Assembly: GCA_905221605.1 (NCBI GenBank)
Contig: CAJNDS010001235.1
Coordinates: 1 to 27,278, forward strand
DNA from: Symbiodinium natans
Taxonomy: Eukaryota > Sar > Dinophyceae > Suessiales > Symbiodiniaceae
Reading direction: 5' to 3'
DNA: 27,278 bases
Made by a program: the position numbers and the translations under genes. How positions within the stretch are numbered: the stretch's first letter is position 1; the number at the start of each line of letters is the position of its first letter. Shown piece by piece: positions 10,702-21,800 of the stretch. The notes under the pieces were generated by a model that saw nothing but the letters and a program-made list of their open reading frames with translations, had not been told where the DNA came from and searched no databases.

Positions 10702-12484
10702 TCATCCGTCATCGCGGGCAGGCTCCTGGCGATGGTCGCCTGGCTTTGGATGCACATTTGCAGCGGGCTTCCTCTGCGGCTTCCTCTGCGGTTCCCTCTG
10801 CGGTTCCCTCTGCGCCCCCAGCCGCCCCTCAACCGGGAGCTTCACCGTAAACTGTGGCCCGAAACCCTCCCGAGAACCGGAGGCGCCTCATCTCGCTCCG
10901 TGTGCTCATCGCATTGGCAGCAGTTCTTCCTTGCAACGAAAACATTCACTCAGGTGCCGTGCTCGCTGTTTCACCTTACAAAGGCGCAGACTGACCCATG
11001 CCGCCCGAGCACCTGAAGGCTGTGAATGCTGTGAAAAAGGGATCAAGATGGATCAAGGAAGGGAAGGGGAGGGGGAGCGGACGAGAGCGGATGGGGGCGG
11101 GAGAGGCAGGGAGAGAGAGAGCGCGAGAGAGACAGAGACAGAGACGGAGACGGAGACGGAGACGTAGACGGAGACGGGAGAGGGAGAGTGAGAGTGAGAG
11201 TACACCGGCATTGGCCTGCGGCGCAGCACACACGTCAGCGAAGCGCCGCTGACGCGTCTCGAGCCGAAATTCAACGGCACAGACACTGCACGTGCGTGTC
11301 TCGAGTTTACTCCACAGCAAACATAACTAAACAGCAATTGTGACATTTGTTCCAATGTGGTCTTGGCTATGCGCTGGCTCCTCCACAGCCCCACTTTGGC
11401 TTGCAGGAAGACAGCAGGACGCCGCACTGCCAGTGGCGCCACACAACTTGGGAGCAAAGCAGGCGCTTCGCAGCGCGTCAGTGTGGCCCTCGAGCGTGCG
11501 AAGCAACTCCCCAGAAACCGAGTTCCAGATCTTGGCAGTTCCTCACAGGGGAACTCTACACCTGTCCTACAAATCAAGTCCTCAGCCATCCTCAACTCTC
11601 AACGTCACTCAGACAAGTTGATGTTGATTGCCTTGATGCTGCCCTTGTTAGCTTTGGGCCACCAGAGTGAAACTCTGCATTCTTGTTGCTCACTCATGCC
11701 TACCAAAAGACACAAAACAGCACGTCACATAGACGCAGACTTTTGGCCCTCTAGACATCACACTCTTTGCCCCTTGCGACCCCCGCACCGTCGTAGGAGC
11801 TGCTCACGATCCAGGCACAATCTGGTGAGAAGCCAACAGAAGTCACAGAGTTGCCATGGCGCAGCTCCAGCCGCGGGCTTGGCGATTCAAGGTCCCAGAC
11901 TTGTGCCACATGGTGGATGCCTGCCGGACTGCACGCCGGGCACGTACTCACTCCGCTACTCCGTGGATTGTATGTCACTCCTCGCACAAACCAGCAGCTG
12001 TGGCGCAGCGAAGTTGCTGGCCGTGACGAGGCGACTGCCATCTGGTGAGAAAACCACGTGCACCTGGAAACATGAAAACTCACCTCGTGCCACGGTTCCA
12101 AGCCCCCCTCACACCTTGGATTTCTGATCAGCGCTTGCGAGACAGGCACGGCAACAGCCCGAGTCGGCCTTGGCGCATCTTTAAATGTCTTTGAACCGAG
12201 TGCCTCGACGTCTATGCAAGGACACGGCACTGCCAAGATTTTCTAAGCATGGGACCCACCAAAGGTGCAGTTCGCCATTCCATGAGGCTGTCGCCACCGT
12301 TTGGCCGTCTGGGGAGATTGCAGCCGAGAGCACCGCCTAGAGGACACCAAAGACAACGACATGAGACAAAGAGCCCGACAGTTAGACGGTAGACGGGCAG
12401 ATAGACACAGACCATCTCAGACCATCTCAGACCACACACGCACGCAGAGAAAGACACACAGGCAGACAGAGCAGACAGAGTTGC

Positions 12485-12573
<89 letters not shown>

Positions 12574-15500
12574 GGAGGCGGCAGTGAGCCCAGTGCACAT
12601 AACGAAAAAACCCACGTGTGTAATGAAAAAACAACTGGGTACCAAAGTGGTTGAAGACTTAATGACCCGCAATCCCTGCCTCCGCGTCCAAGCGTGCACC
12701 CGCAAGGTTTGAGGCTCAGGCGATGCAAAGAGTCAAAAGAAGAGGCGAGGGCCGAACGATAAAAACAACGAGCACCTATGATGTATGATAGTCGCAAGGT
12801 CAACTTGCAGCTCTTGCTACGCCGGAAGACTGGCTTTGCACACATTCTTCCTTTTATGCGCCCTTCCATGTTCTCGATACTTGTTCTTTCGAGCGGCTGC
12901 GCTGTGCGGCTGAAAGCTCCGTAGCAGCTCCCCAGTTTGCACCTGCCAGAGCAGGGCACAGTCCTCCCAGGAACAAGCCGCCAGCACCTCGGAAAAAAAA
13001 CAGAGACGTAAGCTGCAGATATAAGATGCACATAGATCTGCACAAAACTGCAAAGCCCCTGCAAGGGAAAAAACGAACTTCGGGTGCCCGCACCCGCCCT
13101 CCATCCGGCGTGAAGACGGCTGAAGCCAGCTCGTAGCCAGCCAGGATTCGCTGGCATGCCTTTGAAAATGCCGTCTCTCAGGCGCCGCCTGGAACACCAC
13201 CCAACTACCAACCCATGCATACCGTTTTAGGCAAGCTGCACCCGTTTGCGCACACCAGATGCGGCCGGTGTTGTCATGGCTGGTGGTCACTACCAAGCGG
13301 TCGTCCGGCGAGAACTGGCCAGACCTAGCCAATATCTCCGAACGAGAAAACTCGGAGGTGGAGGCTTTTCATTTTGAAACTTGCTGCCTCTCGGACTTTT
13401 GGATGGCTGCCCTTCACGTCCAGGTTAAAGGGGTTTGCATTTCAATCGCGTCTCCGCTTCAACCTCGAGCGTGAAATGCAGAACCCTCGCTGTTGGGCTT
13501 TGGATGGTGCCCAACGTACCCCGTCGCCACTGTTTGGGTTGTATGCGGTCATATGCGGTCCGTCAAGGTCCTCTTCTCGGGTTGCCCCGTCGGCCTTGGC
13601 CTATGCTCCGCCCTTTTTCTCAACTCCGTCCGCTGCGCGGCACGAAAGTTCGGCCGGGCCATACGTAAGTCTCTGATGCTCATGATGCTCACCTGATTTT
13701 GGCTTCAGATGCCGTGGATGAAGCTTGTTATCATGTTCAGGGAAGGGTAGGCCGATTGTTTCGACGGTGAATCCAGTCAAACTACGACTGAATACGCGTC
13801 GAACTCTGGTGAAAACAGTGTCTGGATCGGAGAGAGAGAGTCGTTAGAGAAGATGGTGTCGAGTTGCTGTACTAGCAGGCTGCTGTTCAAACTGCTCGGG
13901 CCTGCTTCATGGATTCTTCGGGGTCAGGGGCGTACGTCGGCAGTATCAAGCAGAAGTGAGGGGGCGGGCGAAGTTGGTGAACCTCCAGGCTCAGCATTAG
14001 GTCATTAGGCAAGCTGTCCAGCGCATCCATCTTTGCACCCTTGGCGACCTCAAGCCTCTGCCCCCAAATGGCACCTCCGCGAAAAGCGTACCCCCCATGT
14101 CGTAGGGATGCCGCGCAAGATATGCACTGGAGTCAGGGCTGGTGACAACTTTGAGTCTTGGCAACTTTCCCGAAGTTCGAGACCGCTCGCTGCCGACCGG
14201 CCTCCACTACAACACTTAACACTCTAAAGCCAAGCCCAGCTTCACCGAACCGCAAAAATCATAACGGACAGAGACCTAGACCCAGACTCCGAAGACTCCC
14301 CTCTAAATTAGTGCACATGACTACACCATCAACTATCCAAGCTCTGCTGAGCGACGCCACCGCACCGGTATGCCCGTTGAGAGATACCTGGCAAGGGCAA
14401 ATAGTGCAGGAGGTTGACACACTTCAAAGAAGTTCAAAGTGTGTTCAAATGCATCGTCAAGATCAACACGGATGGCGCTGGGCGCGGCTCGGCCTCGAGC
14501 TCTCCTGTGGTTAAGCTCCAAATTCGCGGCACCCAGCCTGAGGTTGTGAGAACCTGGCAAAAAAGGCAAAGGGACCAAACTTGGACCTGCAGACCGACAC
14601 CAGAAGAAGCGCCTCGGCCTCCAATGCATTACACCATGCAAGCCAGCAAAGCCAGCAAAGCCAGCAAAGCCAGCAAAGCCAGCAAAGCCAGCAAAGCATC
14701 CAAGAGCAAGCGCACAAGCAGGAAGAAGCAAAAGGACTCGCTCCTGCAGGGCCGAGCTGGAAAAGACCGCGGAGGACACGGAGTCCTCGTGGAGGAAGGT
14801 CTGAAGGCCTCTGCGTCTGTTCAAACACGTCTTCATAAGCGCCTCTCTTACCCCATGATGTAACCCTAATTCTTAGGCCTTCAATGGCCTTCAACTTCAC
14901 TAAATTCTGCTCAACGGCAGCTTGGGGCTTTTCTGCCATTGACGAGTCGCATCGGCAGGTATCCGCTTGAAAGACTTTTGCGGACCCGTCGTGCGAAGCC
15001 GTGGCGACCAGCAAGTCTCCCTTGACGACGAGGACGCTCGTCGTAGGGTTCTCACGGCTGCGCATCCTAGGCATTTTGTCTCCGTCGTCACCGCCGGCAT
15101 GACCATCATGACCGTCATGACCCTCGGACTCCCCGGGCTCCGCAATGCCCGGAGCGAAGGGAAAGCCTGCCTCTGCACTTCCGAAACCAGAAATCTAAGA
15201 TGGAGAACCTGTGAAGCTTAGTACTAGCTTAGTGAGGCTTGCAAGCAGTTACGCAAGCAGTTTGCAATTCTTTGCAGTTCCACTTGCACGCTGAGAACAG
15301 TTCTCTTGGCTCTTCCGAGGTGCGGCTGCCAGGGTCTTCTCGCCCGGAAGCACTTCTCCCTTCAGACATACGGATATGCGGTGCACCAAATCACTAAGAA
15401 CCGCTCCCTTCTGAAAACTCTCAAAGACAAACACAGCATCCGCACACTCGCTCTCTCACATTCTCCCTATTTTCCGGCAGCTGCCTCGTGGACGAGTCTG

Positions 15501-15980
15501 AATTCGACGACCTGGCCTGGCGAGCCAACTATAGGCTTTGTATTTGCGTCGTCCTCTGCTCTCGTGGCATGCGTTTGCTGTCAGCCACTGCGAACACTCA
15601 CGGTCAAGGTCAGCCCTTGGCTCCACTGCCCTGCGGGTAACTCGCAATGCTGAGTGGGCAAAGTTCCGCCTGCCGTGTGCGCAATGCGCCGGCTGATGTT
15701 GGCCACAGTCTCGCTGCACCGCACACCCAGCTGGGCGATCTGCTCGCCTAGGCAGTCTAGAAATGCTGTCGCTTTGGTCCTTACAATGCGACCTATGTCT
15801 AACTCCCAGCTGAACTCCAGCTGAACTCCAGCTCAACTCCTACCCCGGATCTCCTGTGAGAGCCACGCTGGCCGAGAGCAGAGCCTCGGCCTCGGCCTCT
15901 GGAACTTTCACGCGGGGCTCCTCGACCCTCACCTCGATCTCTGGCATCTCGGGCGTTCCGTCCGTAGCCGCCGCAGCCAT
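10702..15980 (-). CDS. WD40-repeat protein
   Basis: WD40 repeats fold into a beta-propeller that serves as a protein-binding platform; the partner is unknown. The ATG at 15978-15980 is chosen because it opens an Ala/Glu-rich N-terminus (MAAAATDGTPEMPEIEV). Exons: 15844-15980, 15602-15779, one starting 15407, 14957-15066, one starting 14808, 14494-14537, 14356-14387, 13240-13324, 13094-13159, 12898-12987, one starting 12063, 11789-11920, one starting 11541, 10980-11012, 10702-10866. Repeat motifs, in order: DLLVATASHDGSAKVFQ, HEDSVSSAVFSSSA, RIWSLTTGELEVSLNGHTG, FSPDDRLVVTTSHDNTGRIW, FTPDGGRVLAACSWEDCALL, VVFSPDGSRLVTASNF, FSPDCAWIVSSSYDGTAKIW and GELLRTLEGHTDA. Many joins fall inside a repeat and restore the family spacing exactly. 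The exon ends at 15407, 14808, 12063 and 11541 are unresolved. The last two exons, with their basic Pro/Gln tail and stop at 10702-10704, are an inference; an alternative stop lies at 11327-11329. Confidence 0.85.
10770..10815 (-). repeat. 12-bp minisatellite, probably coding
   Basis: Four imperfect copies of a 12-bp unit. On the minus strand, in the frame of the inferred last WD40-gene exon (10702-10866), it encodes a tetrapeptide series REPQ, REPQ, RKPQ, RKPA. Because the unit is a multiple of three, length changes would keep the frame. Confidence 0.65.
11104..11190. repeat. Purine-rich GAGACG/GAGAG microsatellite
   Basis: A degenerate run of gagaga, gagaca, gagacg and gagagt units. It lies between inferred WD40-gene exons 10980-11012 and the one starting at 11541, so it is either intronic or in an untranslated region. 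Confidence 0.85.
12064..12897 (-). other. Long WD40-gene intron carrying a (CAGA)n array
   Basis: The exon ending at 12898 (LLRSFQPHSA) and the exon beginning at 12063 (VHVVFSPDGSRL) join into a single WD40 repeat, so the 834 bp between them are intron. The donor is GC. A (CAGA)n tetranucleotide array occupies 12484-12574. The remainder shows no coding motif. Confidence 0.8.
12484..12574. repeat. (CAGA)n microsatellite, about 22 units
   Basis: An uninterrupted 91-bp tetranucleotide array, the longest perfect microsatellite in the window. It is intronic in the WD40 gene. Its purity suggests a recent expansion and likely length variation between individuals. Confidence 0.97.
13325..14355 (-). 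other. Long WD40-gene intron
   Basis: Exons 14356-14387 (NGHTGAVA) and 13240-13324 (SGQFSPDDRLVV) join within one repeat, leaving 1031 bp of intron with a GT donor and AG|G acceptor. I see short runs that could be read as protein on the minus strand near 13530-13590, but nothing that belongs to a family I know. Confidence 0.7.
14642..14697. repeat. 9-bp minisatellite (gccagcaaa) in a WD40-gene intron
   Basis: Six copies of a nonamer between the exon starting at 14808 and exon 14494-14537. All frames are open through it, which makes spurious open reading frames on both strands. Confidence 0.9.
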
Positions 15981-16924
15981 GGCGATGCATGGCGAATCGG
16001 CGTTCGCAGCCCTCTTGACTCTTGGCCAAGCTTGGACAATCAGCGGCACAAGAAGCAGCACGAGACAGGAAGCGGAGGCCCTAATCCAATCTCTGAAGTC
16101 CTTGACACAAATCCCAACATATCCTAAACACTCGTGTTCAACGCTCCCGCGTCGGATTGCTCACCAGCCAGGCTGCTTTGCAGCGTGAAAGGGCCGGAGG
16201 CCTTTCGGTTTCCAGTTCCGTGTTTCGTTAACTTGGCCACACGTGTGGTGGCCGCCTAAACATGGCCAGTCGCAGCAAAGGACGGCCGGCCCAGCCGATC
16301 CCCTCCAGCAGGTGTAGAGGGAATCGGCTTCCCGGGCTGGAATCGCTGAGCATTGCCATTGCCCTTGTGACTCGCCCCCAAGGACCGGTGCGACTAAGCG
16401 AAGAAAGCCAAGATCGGCCCTAATGCTATCAACGCACCTGTCTGAATTGATCTGGCGCCACTCAAATCAAAGTCCCACTCCTGGACATTCGGAGATCATG
16501 GTCAGCAGCGGATTCGGAAGCTGAAAACGGATTCGCAAACTGGAAATAGCGGCAATAGCGTGATTTAAAAACTTCAAAACGCAGTTTTCTGGGCAACGGG
16601 GGAAAATGCGGAAAAAGGAAACAGCAGAAACAGCTCGGGACCGCGGAGCAAATTTCGACAGAGCCCTTGACCTGAACGTTATCCTGAACGCATCCCCACC
16701 CTCCCCATCCCCCAACCCTACCCCTAGGGCAGAACCCCCAATCGCGTCCGTGAAGCTCCTTGAACCGCTTGGTTTCCAGAGTCGCGGTTTCCTGAATCGC
16801 GCAAAGCCAGTTTCCTGAACACAGCTTCCTGAATCGCCCAGCTTCCTGAATCCTAGTTTCCTGAATCGCGTCCAGTTTCTGAATCGCACGGTCCAGTTTC
16901 TAGCAATTGCAAGCTGTGCCTACC
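15981..16924. other. Spacer upstream of the WD40 gene with degenerate repeat
   Basis: No supported exon. The reading frame of the WD40 start is open upstream to an ATG at 16061, but the Ala-rich start at 15980 looks more natural. From about 16757 to 16900 there is a degenerate tandem repeat built on a core like tttcctgaatcgc, about eight copies. The spacer should contain the WD40 promoter and splice-leader acceptor, neither of which I can point to. Confidence 0.5.
16757..16900. repeat. Degenerate 13-16 bp tandem repeat (tttcctgaatcgc core)
   Basis: Recurring tttcctgaatcgc, cttcctgaatcg, tttctgaatcgc elements with variable spacers. Frames through it are open on the minus strand and give a repetitive Arg/Lys/Phe peptide, which I take to be spurious. 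Confidence 0.75.
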
Positions 16925-18493
16925 ACGAGATGCGAACTCCACCGTCTGGCCTCGAAGCCCCACTGCCCACCTTCACCACCACCTTCACCACCGCCAGGGC
17001 CAGAAGGGTCGAAAGGGTCGAACGGGGCGGAAGTGCTCCAAGTGCTCAGAGCTCCGGCGCCCTCTCCGGTGCCATCCTCGGTGCCATCCTCGGTGCCATC
17101 CTCGGTGCCATCCTCGGTGCCGCCGTCGCCATTCCCGCTAGAGCCCCGTGTCGAGGCATCAGAATCTGCCTGCGAAGTGCTGACAGCTGCACCTCCGGAG
17201 CCTCCACCGATGTCTCCCCCCCCAGCACCGCCTCCCGTGCCCCCTCCGCTCCCTGCAGCTGTGGTCGTTGCGCTAGTGGTAGAACTTCTTGTTTGTGTTC
17301 CCGTGCGTGTCCTAAGCTCAATGTTCACACTTCGATACTCCTGAATGTCTGGCACAGGCAAGTTCAAGTGACATGCGCAGCACTACTAGCAAGGCACGTG
17401 GTGGCTGTGGTCGTGGTTGTGGCCGTGGCTGTGGTCGCGGTCGCGGTGGCAGTTGTGGCCGTGGTAGCAGTCCTGCTGGTGGCCGTCTGGGTTGATGTGG
17501 TCCGTGTGAAGGATGAGGAGGTGCTGCTCGTCTGAGTGTTGGAAGAGGTGGTTCCTGAGGTTCCCACTCTTCAGCAAAGTGATTCACACGCTCTCCCAAA
17601 ACTCTTGTGCTCTGCCGCTCCCCCGCGCTCTCCCATGCTTTCCCACGCTCTCCCGCTCTCTCTATCCCCATGTTTTCTCATGTTTTCAAGGGGACGCCTG
17701 CTCTAGTTGCCCACCCGCAGGAGAACGCACTTCATTCACAGCCATTTCCACTACTTTGGGGCATGGCCTTAGAAAGGATGTCAAAGATCAACGTGAGTGC
17801 ATGGCAGTGAACCCCCTGCTTCTGCTCCCTTGCTTCGGTACTCAGCAGCGGTGACTAGAAGAACAGAATGAGGTGTTCTGTGTAGGCGCGCCGATCGCTG
17901 TGATCTGACGGCGATCTTCTGGCGCGCGCGGGCGCGTGCGCGCGCGCGTGCCCGCGCGCACGTTGTCCCCTCGTCTCACTGGCGGCCATGGCACTGCTTG
18001 TTCTCGTGCTAGTCGCCGACGATGTCGTACTACCTCAGCGGGCACAGGCGGGCACACTCTGTGATGATGCACATGCGTCAGGGGCAGCGTCTAGAAGTGT
18101 CACCCTTCCCTTGTCTCTTGCACTTCTCTTGCCCTCTCTTGCATCCCGAAATTCCCACTCTTCTTCACTTGATTTGACTTCATTTCATGTCCGGATCTTG
18201 GCCCGGAGGCTCGCTGAGGTTGTGGAAGACACGGAGAGCGTTGTCGTCGAAGTGGTTTCCGTCAACGACCTTGAGCAGAACCAGACGAATCTGGTAACAG
18301 AGAGTGGTCTTATGTGGTTTTTGGGGATCGCCGGCAGCATGCCTGGAGGTCGTCGAGGACAACGTAACGGAGGTGCTGGTGCTGGTGCTGCTGGTGCTGC
18401 TGCTGCTACTGGTGCTGATGGAACTGCTGGAACTGCTGCTACTGCTGGTGACGCTCACCGTGCTTGTGGTGGTGGTGGTCGTCGTCGGCAGGC
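16925..18493 (-). CDS. Thr/Ser-rich and Gly-rich exons, possible stalk region
   Basis: Three minus-strand stretches read as low-complexity protein with splice-like ends. The best is 18343-18493: AG|G acceptor, GC donor, encoding GLPTTTTTTTSTVSVT followed by long Ser runs. The second is about 17386-17567, with long Thr/Ala runs and a possible GT donor. The third is 16925-17340, starting EYRSVNIELRTRTGTQTRSS, then Gly-rich, then four copies of the tetrapeptide EDGT encoded by a 12-bp repeat at 17069-17116. Thr/Ser-rich segments of this type often link domains in surface proteins. They could be the C-terminal stalk of the FG-GAP protein upstream or a separate gene. Exons between these blocks and the final stop are not resolved. 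Confidence 0.45.
17069..17125 (-). repeat. 12-bp minisatellite (ggtgccatcctc), probably coding
   Basis: Four exact copies plus a truncated one. On the minus strand it encodes EDGT repeated in the frame of the Gly-rich stretch; on the plus strand it would give an Ala/Leu/Gly peptide. Confidence 0.85.
17921..17962. repeat. Alternating CG/GC tract
   Basis: A 42-bp run almost purely of alternating G and C. Alternating purine-pyrimidine GC tracts are prone to Z-form DNA. It lies between the two Thr-rich blocks, probably in an intron. Confidence 0.85.
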
Positions 18494-18849
18494 CTGCAAT
18501 CTTGAGAGGGAGGAACTGAACAAAGGATAGAGGACGAGAAGCAAGATCCGACAGAAAGACCTCTCTGCTCTCCTCCCTCCCTTTCACGGGCCCCGCCCTC
18601 CCCGGTCTACTCCCTCCGCTCCCTCAGAGGGATGCCCGAAAGACACGTCGAAAAAGATGCCGAAATGCGAAAGAAGACCACCGGAGAGAAGAGAAGGGAG
18701 AGGTGTGATGGTGCCTCTTCCTTCGTCTCTTCCCATGGAATTGAAGAAGCAGGAGCACAAGGCCCAAAATGGTACTAGATTGAAACACGCACAAACAAGG
18801 GAGCTTCGCTCCTCCATCGAAGACGACGCTGCGGTTCGCGCCCGGGGCA

Positions 18850-21800
18850 CCCACCGCAACCGCAAAAGGCCCAAGCTGGCCTCTGCAAGTCGAAAAGTCA
18901 AAGAATGTCAAAGAGCCACAGCACAGCTTGGAAAAACGAAAGAGTTGCATTGCATCATTGCATTGCACTGGTCTTGTTGGGTTCCGAAGGACAAGGGGCT
19001 GTCCCAGATGCCCACAGACTGGCCGAAATAGTCTCCGGCGGAGGCATTGGCCAAGGTTATCTTCTCCTGCGCGCGGCGCAACGAAGCCGCAGAACCCACA
19101 GCGCCTGTCTCGGTAGATCCTGGAAGCTCCACACCCCATCCAACTGCGTCAGGATGTAGGCTGCTCCTGCTATCAGGGCCTCTCTCCAAAGCTTGTACAG
19201 CTCTCATGCCAGTTCAGGTGGCCCACCACTCCAGACGGCATGGTCGCTGTCAAAGTAGGCACCGATGACCATGGCGTTGCCTGCGCGACTTCGGTTCTTT
19301 GGTGGGGTCCAGGCACACTTTCATAACTTGATGGACTCCAACATTAGAAAAACATGGCTTTAGAAGCTTTAGAAATCTTTAGAAGCTTTGATTGAGCCTT
19401 TGTTTCGACATTTCCTTGACACCTAGTTGGCAGCCATTCACGAAGGCCGGCTGTTGCTGTGCAGGCCTTTGCAGCTAGCAAACTAGAAAACTGGCAAACT
19501 GGCACACGGGCAGACCACTGGCAGACCAGTGGCAGACCAGTGGCAGACCCCCCGCAACAGGATATCCGAATTCGGCATACTGTAACTTCCTGCTGCAAAA
19601 GTCTTTCAAAGGAAGAGTGTGTAGATTGAAGATTTTGCCACCACTCTCTGCTGGATTTTGGTTTGGTCGATTCTCGCATCGCAAGGTAAGGGAAGTGGAT
19701 CTGACAAAATCACAAGCACATCCGTGCCTGAGACGTCGACGGCAATGCCGAACCGGTCTTCCTCAGAAGCGAAAGGAAAAGCGAAGGAATCAAAACACGT
19801 GTTCTGAGTCGGGTGCCTTGCCTTGTTGGTACCATCTGCGCGGATTTTGGTGCCCTGGTCCCAGCCTGTGGCATTCCTGGGAGCTGGCTCGAACGGAAGA
19901 TCATGAGATGAGACATGAGATAACGACAATGATGATGATCATCATCATCATGATAATGATGATGATCTGCTCATGAGTCACATGCGCCAAGAGACCGTGT
20001 GTAGATGTAGGCCGCACCTCCCTCGACAGGTCAGGTCGGTGCGGATATTTACGGGGACAAGAATCATCCAGGCAGAAAGATGGGCAGGCATTGAGGGCAT
20101 GGCGTTCACATTTTCATCGTCGTCCCAGTGTGCCCCAACAACTGCCGTGTTGCCGGACCTGCGAGCAGCGGACGCAAAGGCATTCCAGGCGCCGCGCAAC
20201 AACACGTGGCAGAGGCGCAGCGCAACCGTACTTCCAAACCTCGGTGCTGTGCAGGGCAGAGCACTGCTGCCGGCAAAGAATGCGCGCATGCAAGTGCGCC
20301 GAGGGGCATGTCACCTTCTGTAGAGTTGCCGGTTGGCTCGTAGCGTGCAGCTTGAAACCAACCCTGCAAAGACCTGCCAGGGCTCAGAGAACACGAGCTC
20401 ACGTAGGGTTGCAGAAGCATTTTCCCGTTCGCAACGCAGGGGTACAACGTGCCTCTCAAAGATATACGCGGCCCCAACCGCATCTGCTTCCCATGCCCCC
20501 ACCATAGCCTTGCCATCAGAGGCAGAACCGGCAGAATCCAGCAAAACTTGCCAACTCAGACCAAGGCATAGCTGCCAGACATGGCAACAGCAGATCCGAA
20601 TCGATCAAAGGGCACCGTGTCGCTGGCCGTAAGCTTTGCCTGAGGGGCACATGGGCTGGCGGCTAGAAGTATGTTTATGCCGAGAATTGCGCAGACAGGC
20701 TTACAATCGCTTACACATGATGACCTTCTGGAAACGAATGTGACGGAGCACCCCATCTCTTGTAATGCTGAGCCCTACTCACGATTATGCGAAGTTTGAA
20801 AAACTCAACTCAGCGCTCCTACCCTTTATTGATAAAGTAGTTCGGAATGCCGAAATTCGTGCTTTTTCGAGAGAGTGGCCCACGATCTGCCCTCGTTTGT
20901 TGAGCCCTGCGCAGCCACGCGCGCGCCCCGAAGCAGGGCAGTCCGAGGTACGACTGTGTGGCTCTGTGCCAGTCAGCGAAGATTGCTCCAGAACCAGCAG
21001 GTGTCCCGAAAGTGTTTGAAGGAAGCGCTTGAAAACGAAAACAAGACAAATGAATTACATGAACATGCTCCGGAAGATCCCCCCAAACTTTGCGTTGAGG
21101 GCCAGAGCCAAAGCTGCCTTCACGATCACAATACTCCACCACAAGCCGATCAAGGGTACAAAGAACTCAGAGCTTTCGCCTCGCAATGACCTACGAAGAA
21201 AAAGCCTTTAACGGGCATAATACTGGGCATACATGGTCATACGTTTAATGCTGGGAATGAGGCGCCTCCTGGGACCAACTCTCTGCGCCCTCGTCACGGC
21301 GGAAGACATATGCTGTACCTCCGAAAACAAAGCAAAAGCAGACAAGAATGTGGCAAAGGAGGTTGGCAAGTCGGCATGGCTCGGAGCCAGGCCGCTGCCA
21401 GGACCACCAGGCCCGGTATGCCAGTCGGCCCCCACCTCGGCTCTCTGGGTGGTTTGGCGGTGTGCTGATGTCACACAAACACAAGACTCATGAGAGACCC
21501 TTCCCGAGGTCCCCACGAGCGCGTGGCCCTCCTCGCACAGGCACAGGTAATCGCTGCGAACCCGCAACTTGAGAAGGGGCTACGAAAGCTAGTCACCGCA
21601 GGGGGGTGGCATGCAGCGAGTCGGCAGGACTTGGAGCCGCAACTATCATGTCCCTGCACTGACCATCACTATCCTGCCCCTTGTGCGGCGCTGCGTGTAC
21701 CAGAGTCTACTTCCCCCAAAGCACACGGCTCCCCCGAGTTTGATGGCGTGCACATGCAGAATGGGTATCGCTGCTCCAAGCTGCAGCTTCAGTCTCGAAT

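Noticed and set aside
12100-12236. A minus-strand frame reading toward EPWHE just before a WD40 exon
   Set aside because: It would need an intron of about 20 bp, and the exon ending at 12898 joins the exon at 12063 with proper WD40 spacing without it.
12212-13220. Long open frames through the CAGA array on both strands
   Set aside because: The tetranucleotide repeat has no stop in any frame. WD40 exons on either side join across this segment, so it is intron.
16467-16889. A 140-codon minus-strand open frame rich in FRKLG-like words
   Set aside because: The peptide is a translation of the degenerate tttcctgaatcgc repeat and has no splice or family support.
16907-17344. A Pro-rich plus-strand open frame of 145 codons
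   Set aside because: It is the complement of the Gly/Thr-rich minus-strand reading and is open mainly because of the 12-bp repeat and GC-rich composition.
20819-21142. An exon with GSFGSGPQRKVW, resembling an FG-GAP start
   Set aside because: The exons on either side (ending ESWSQE, starting AKLTASD) already join directly into a normal repeat, so this stretch is intronic.
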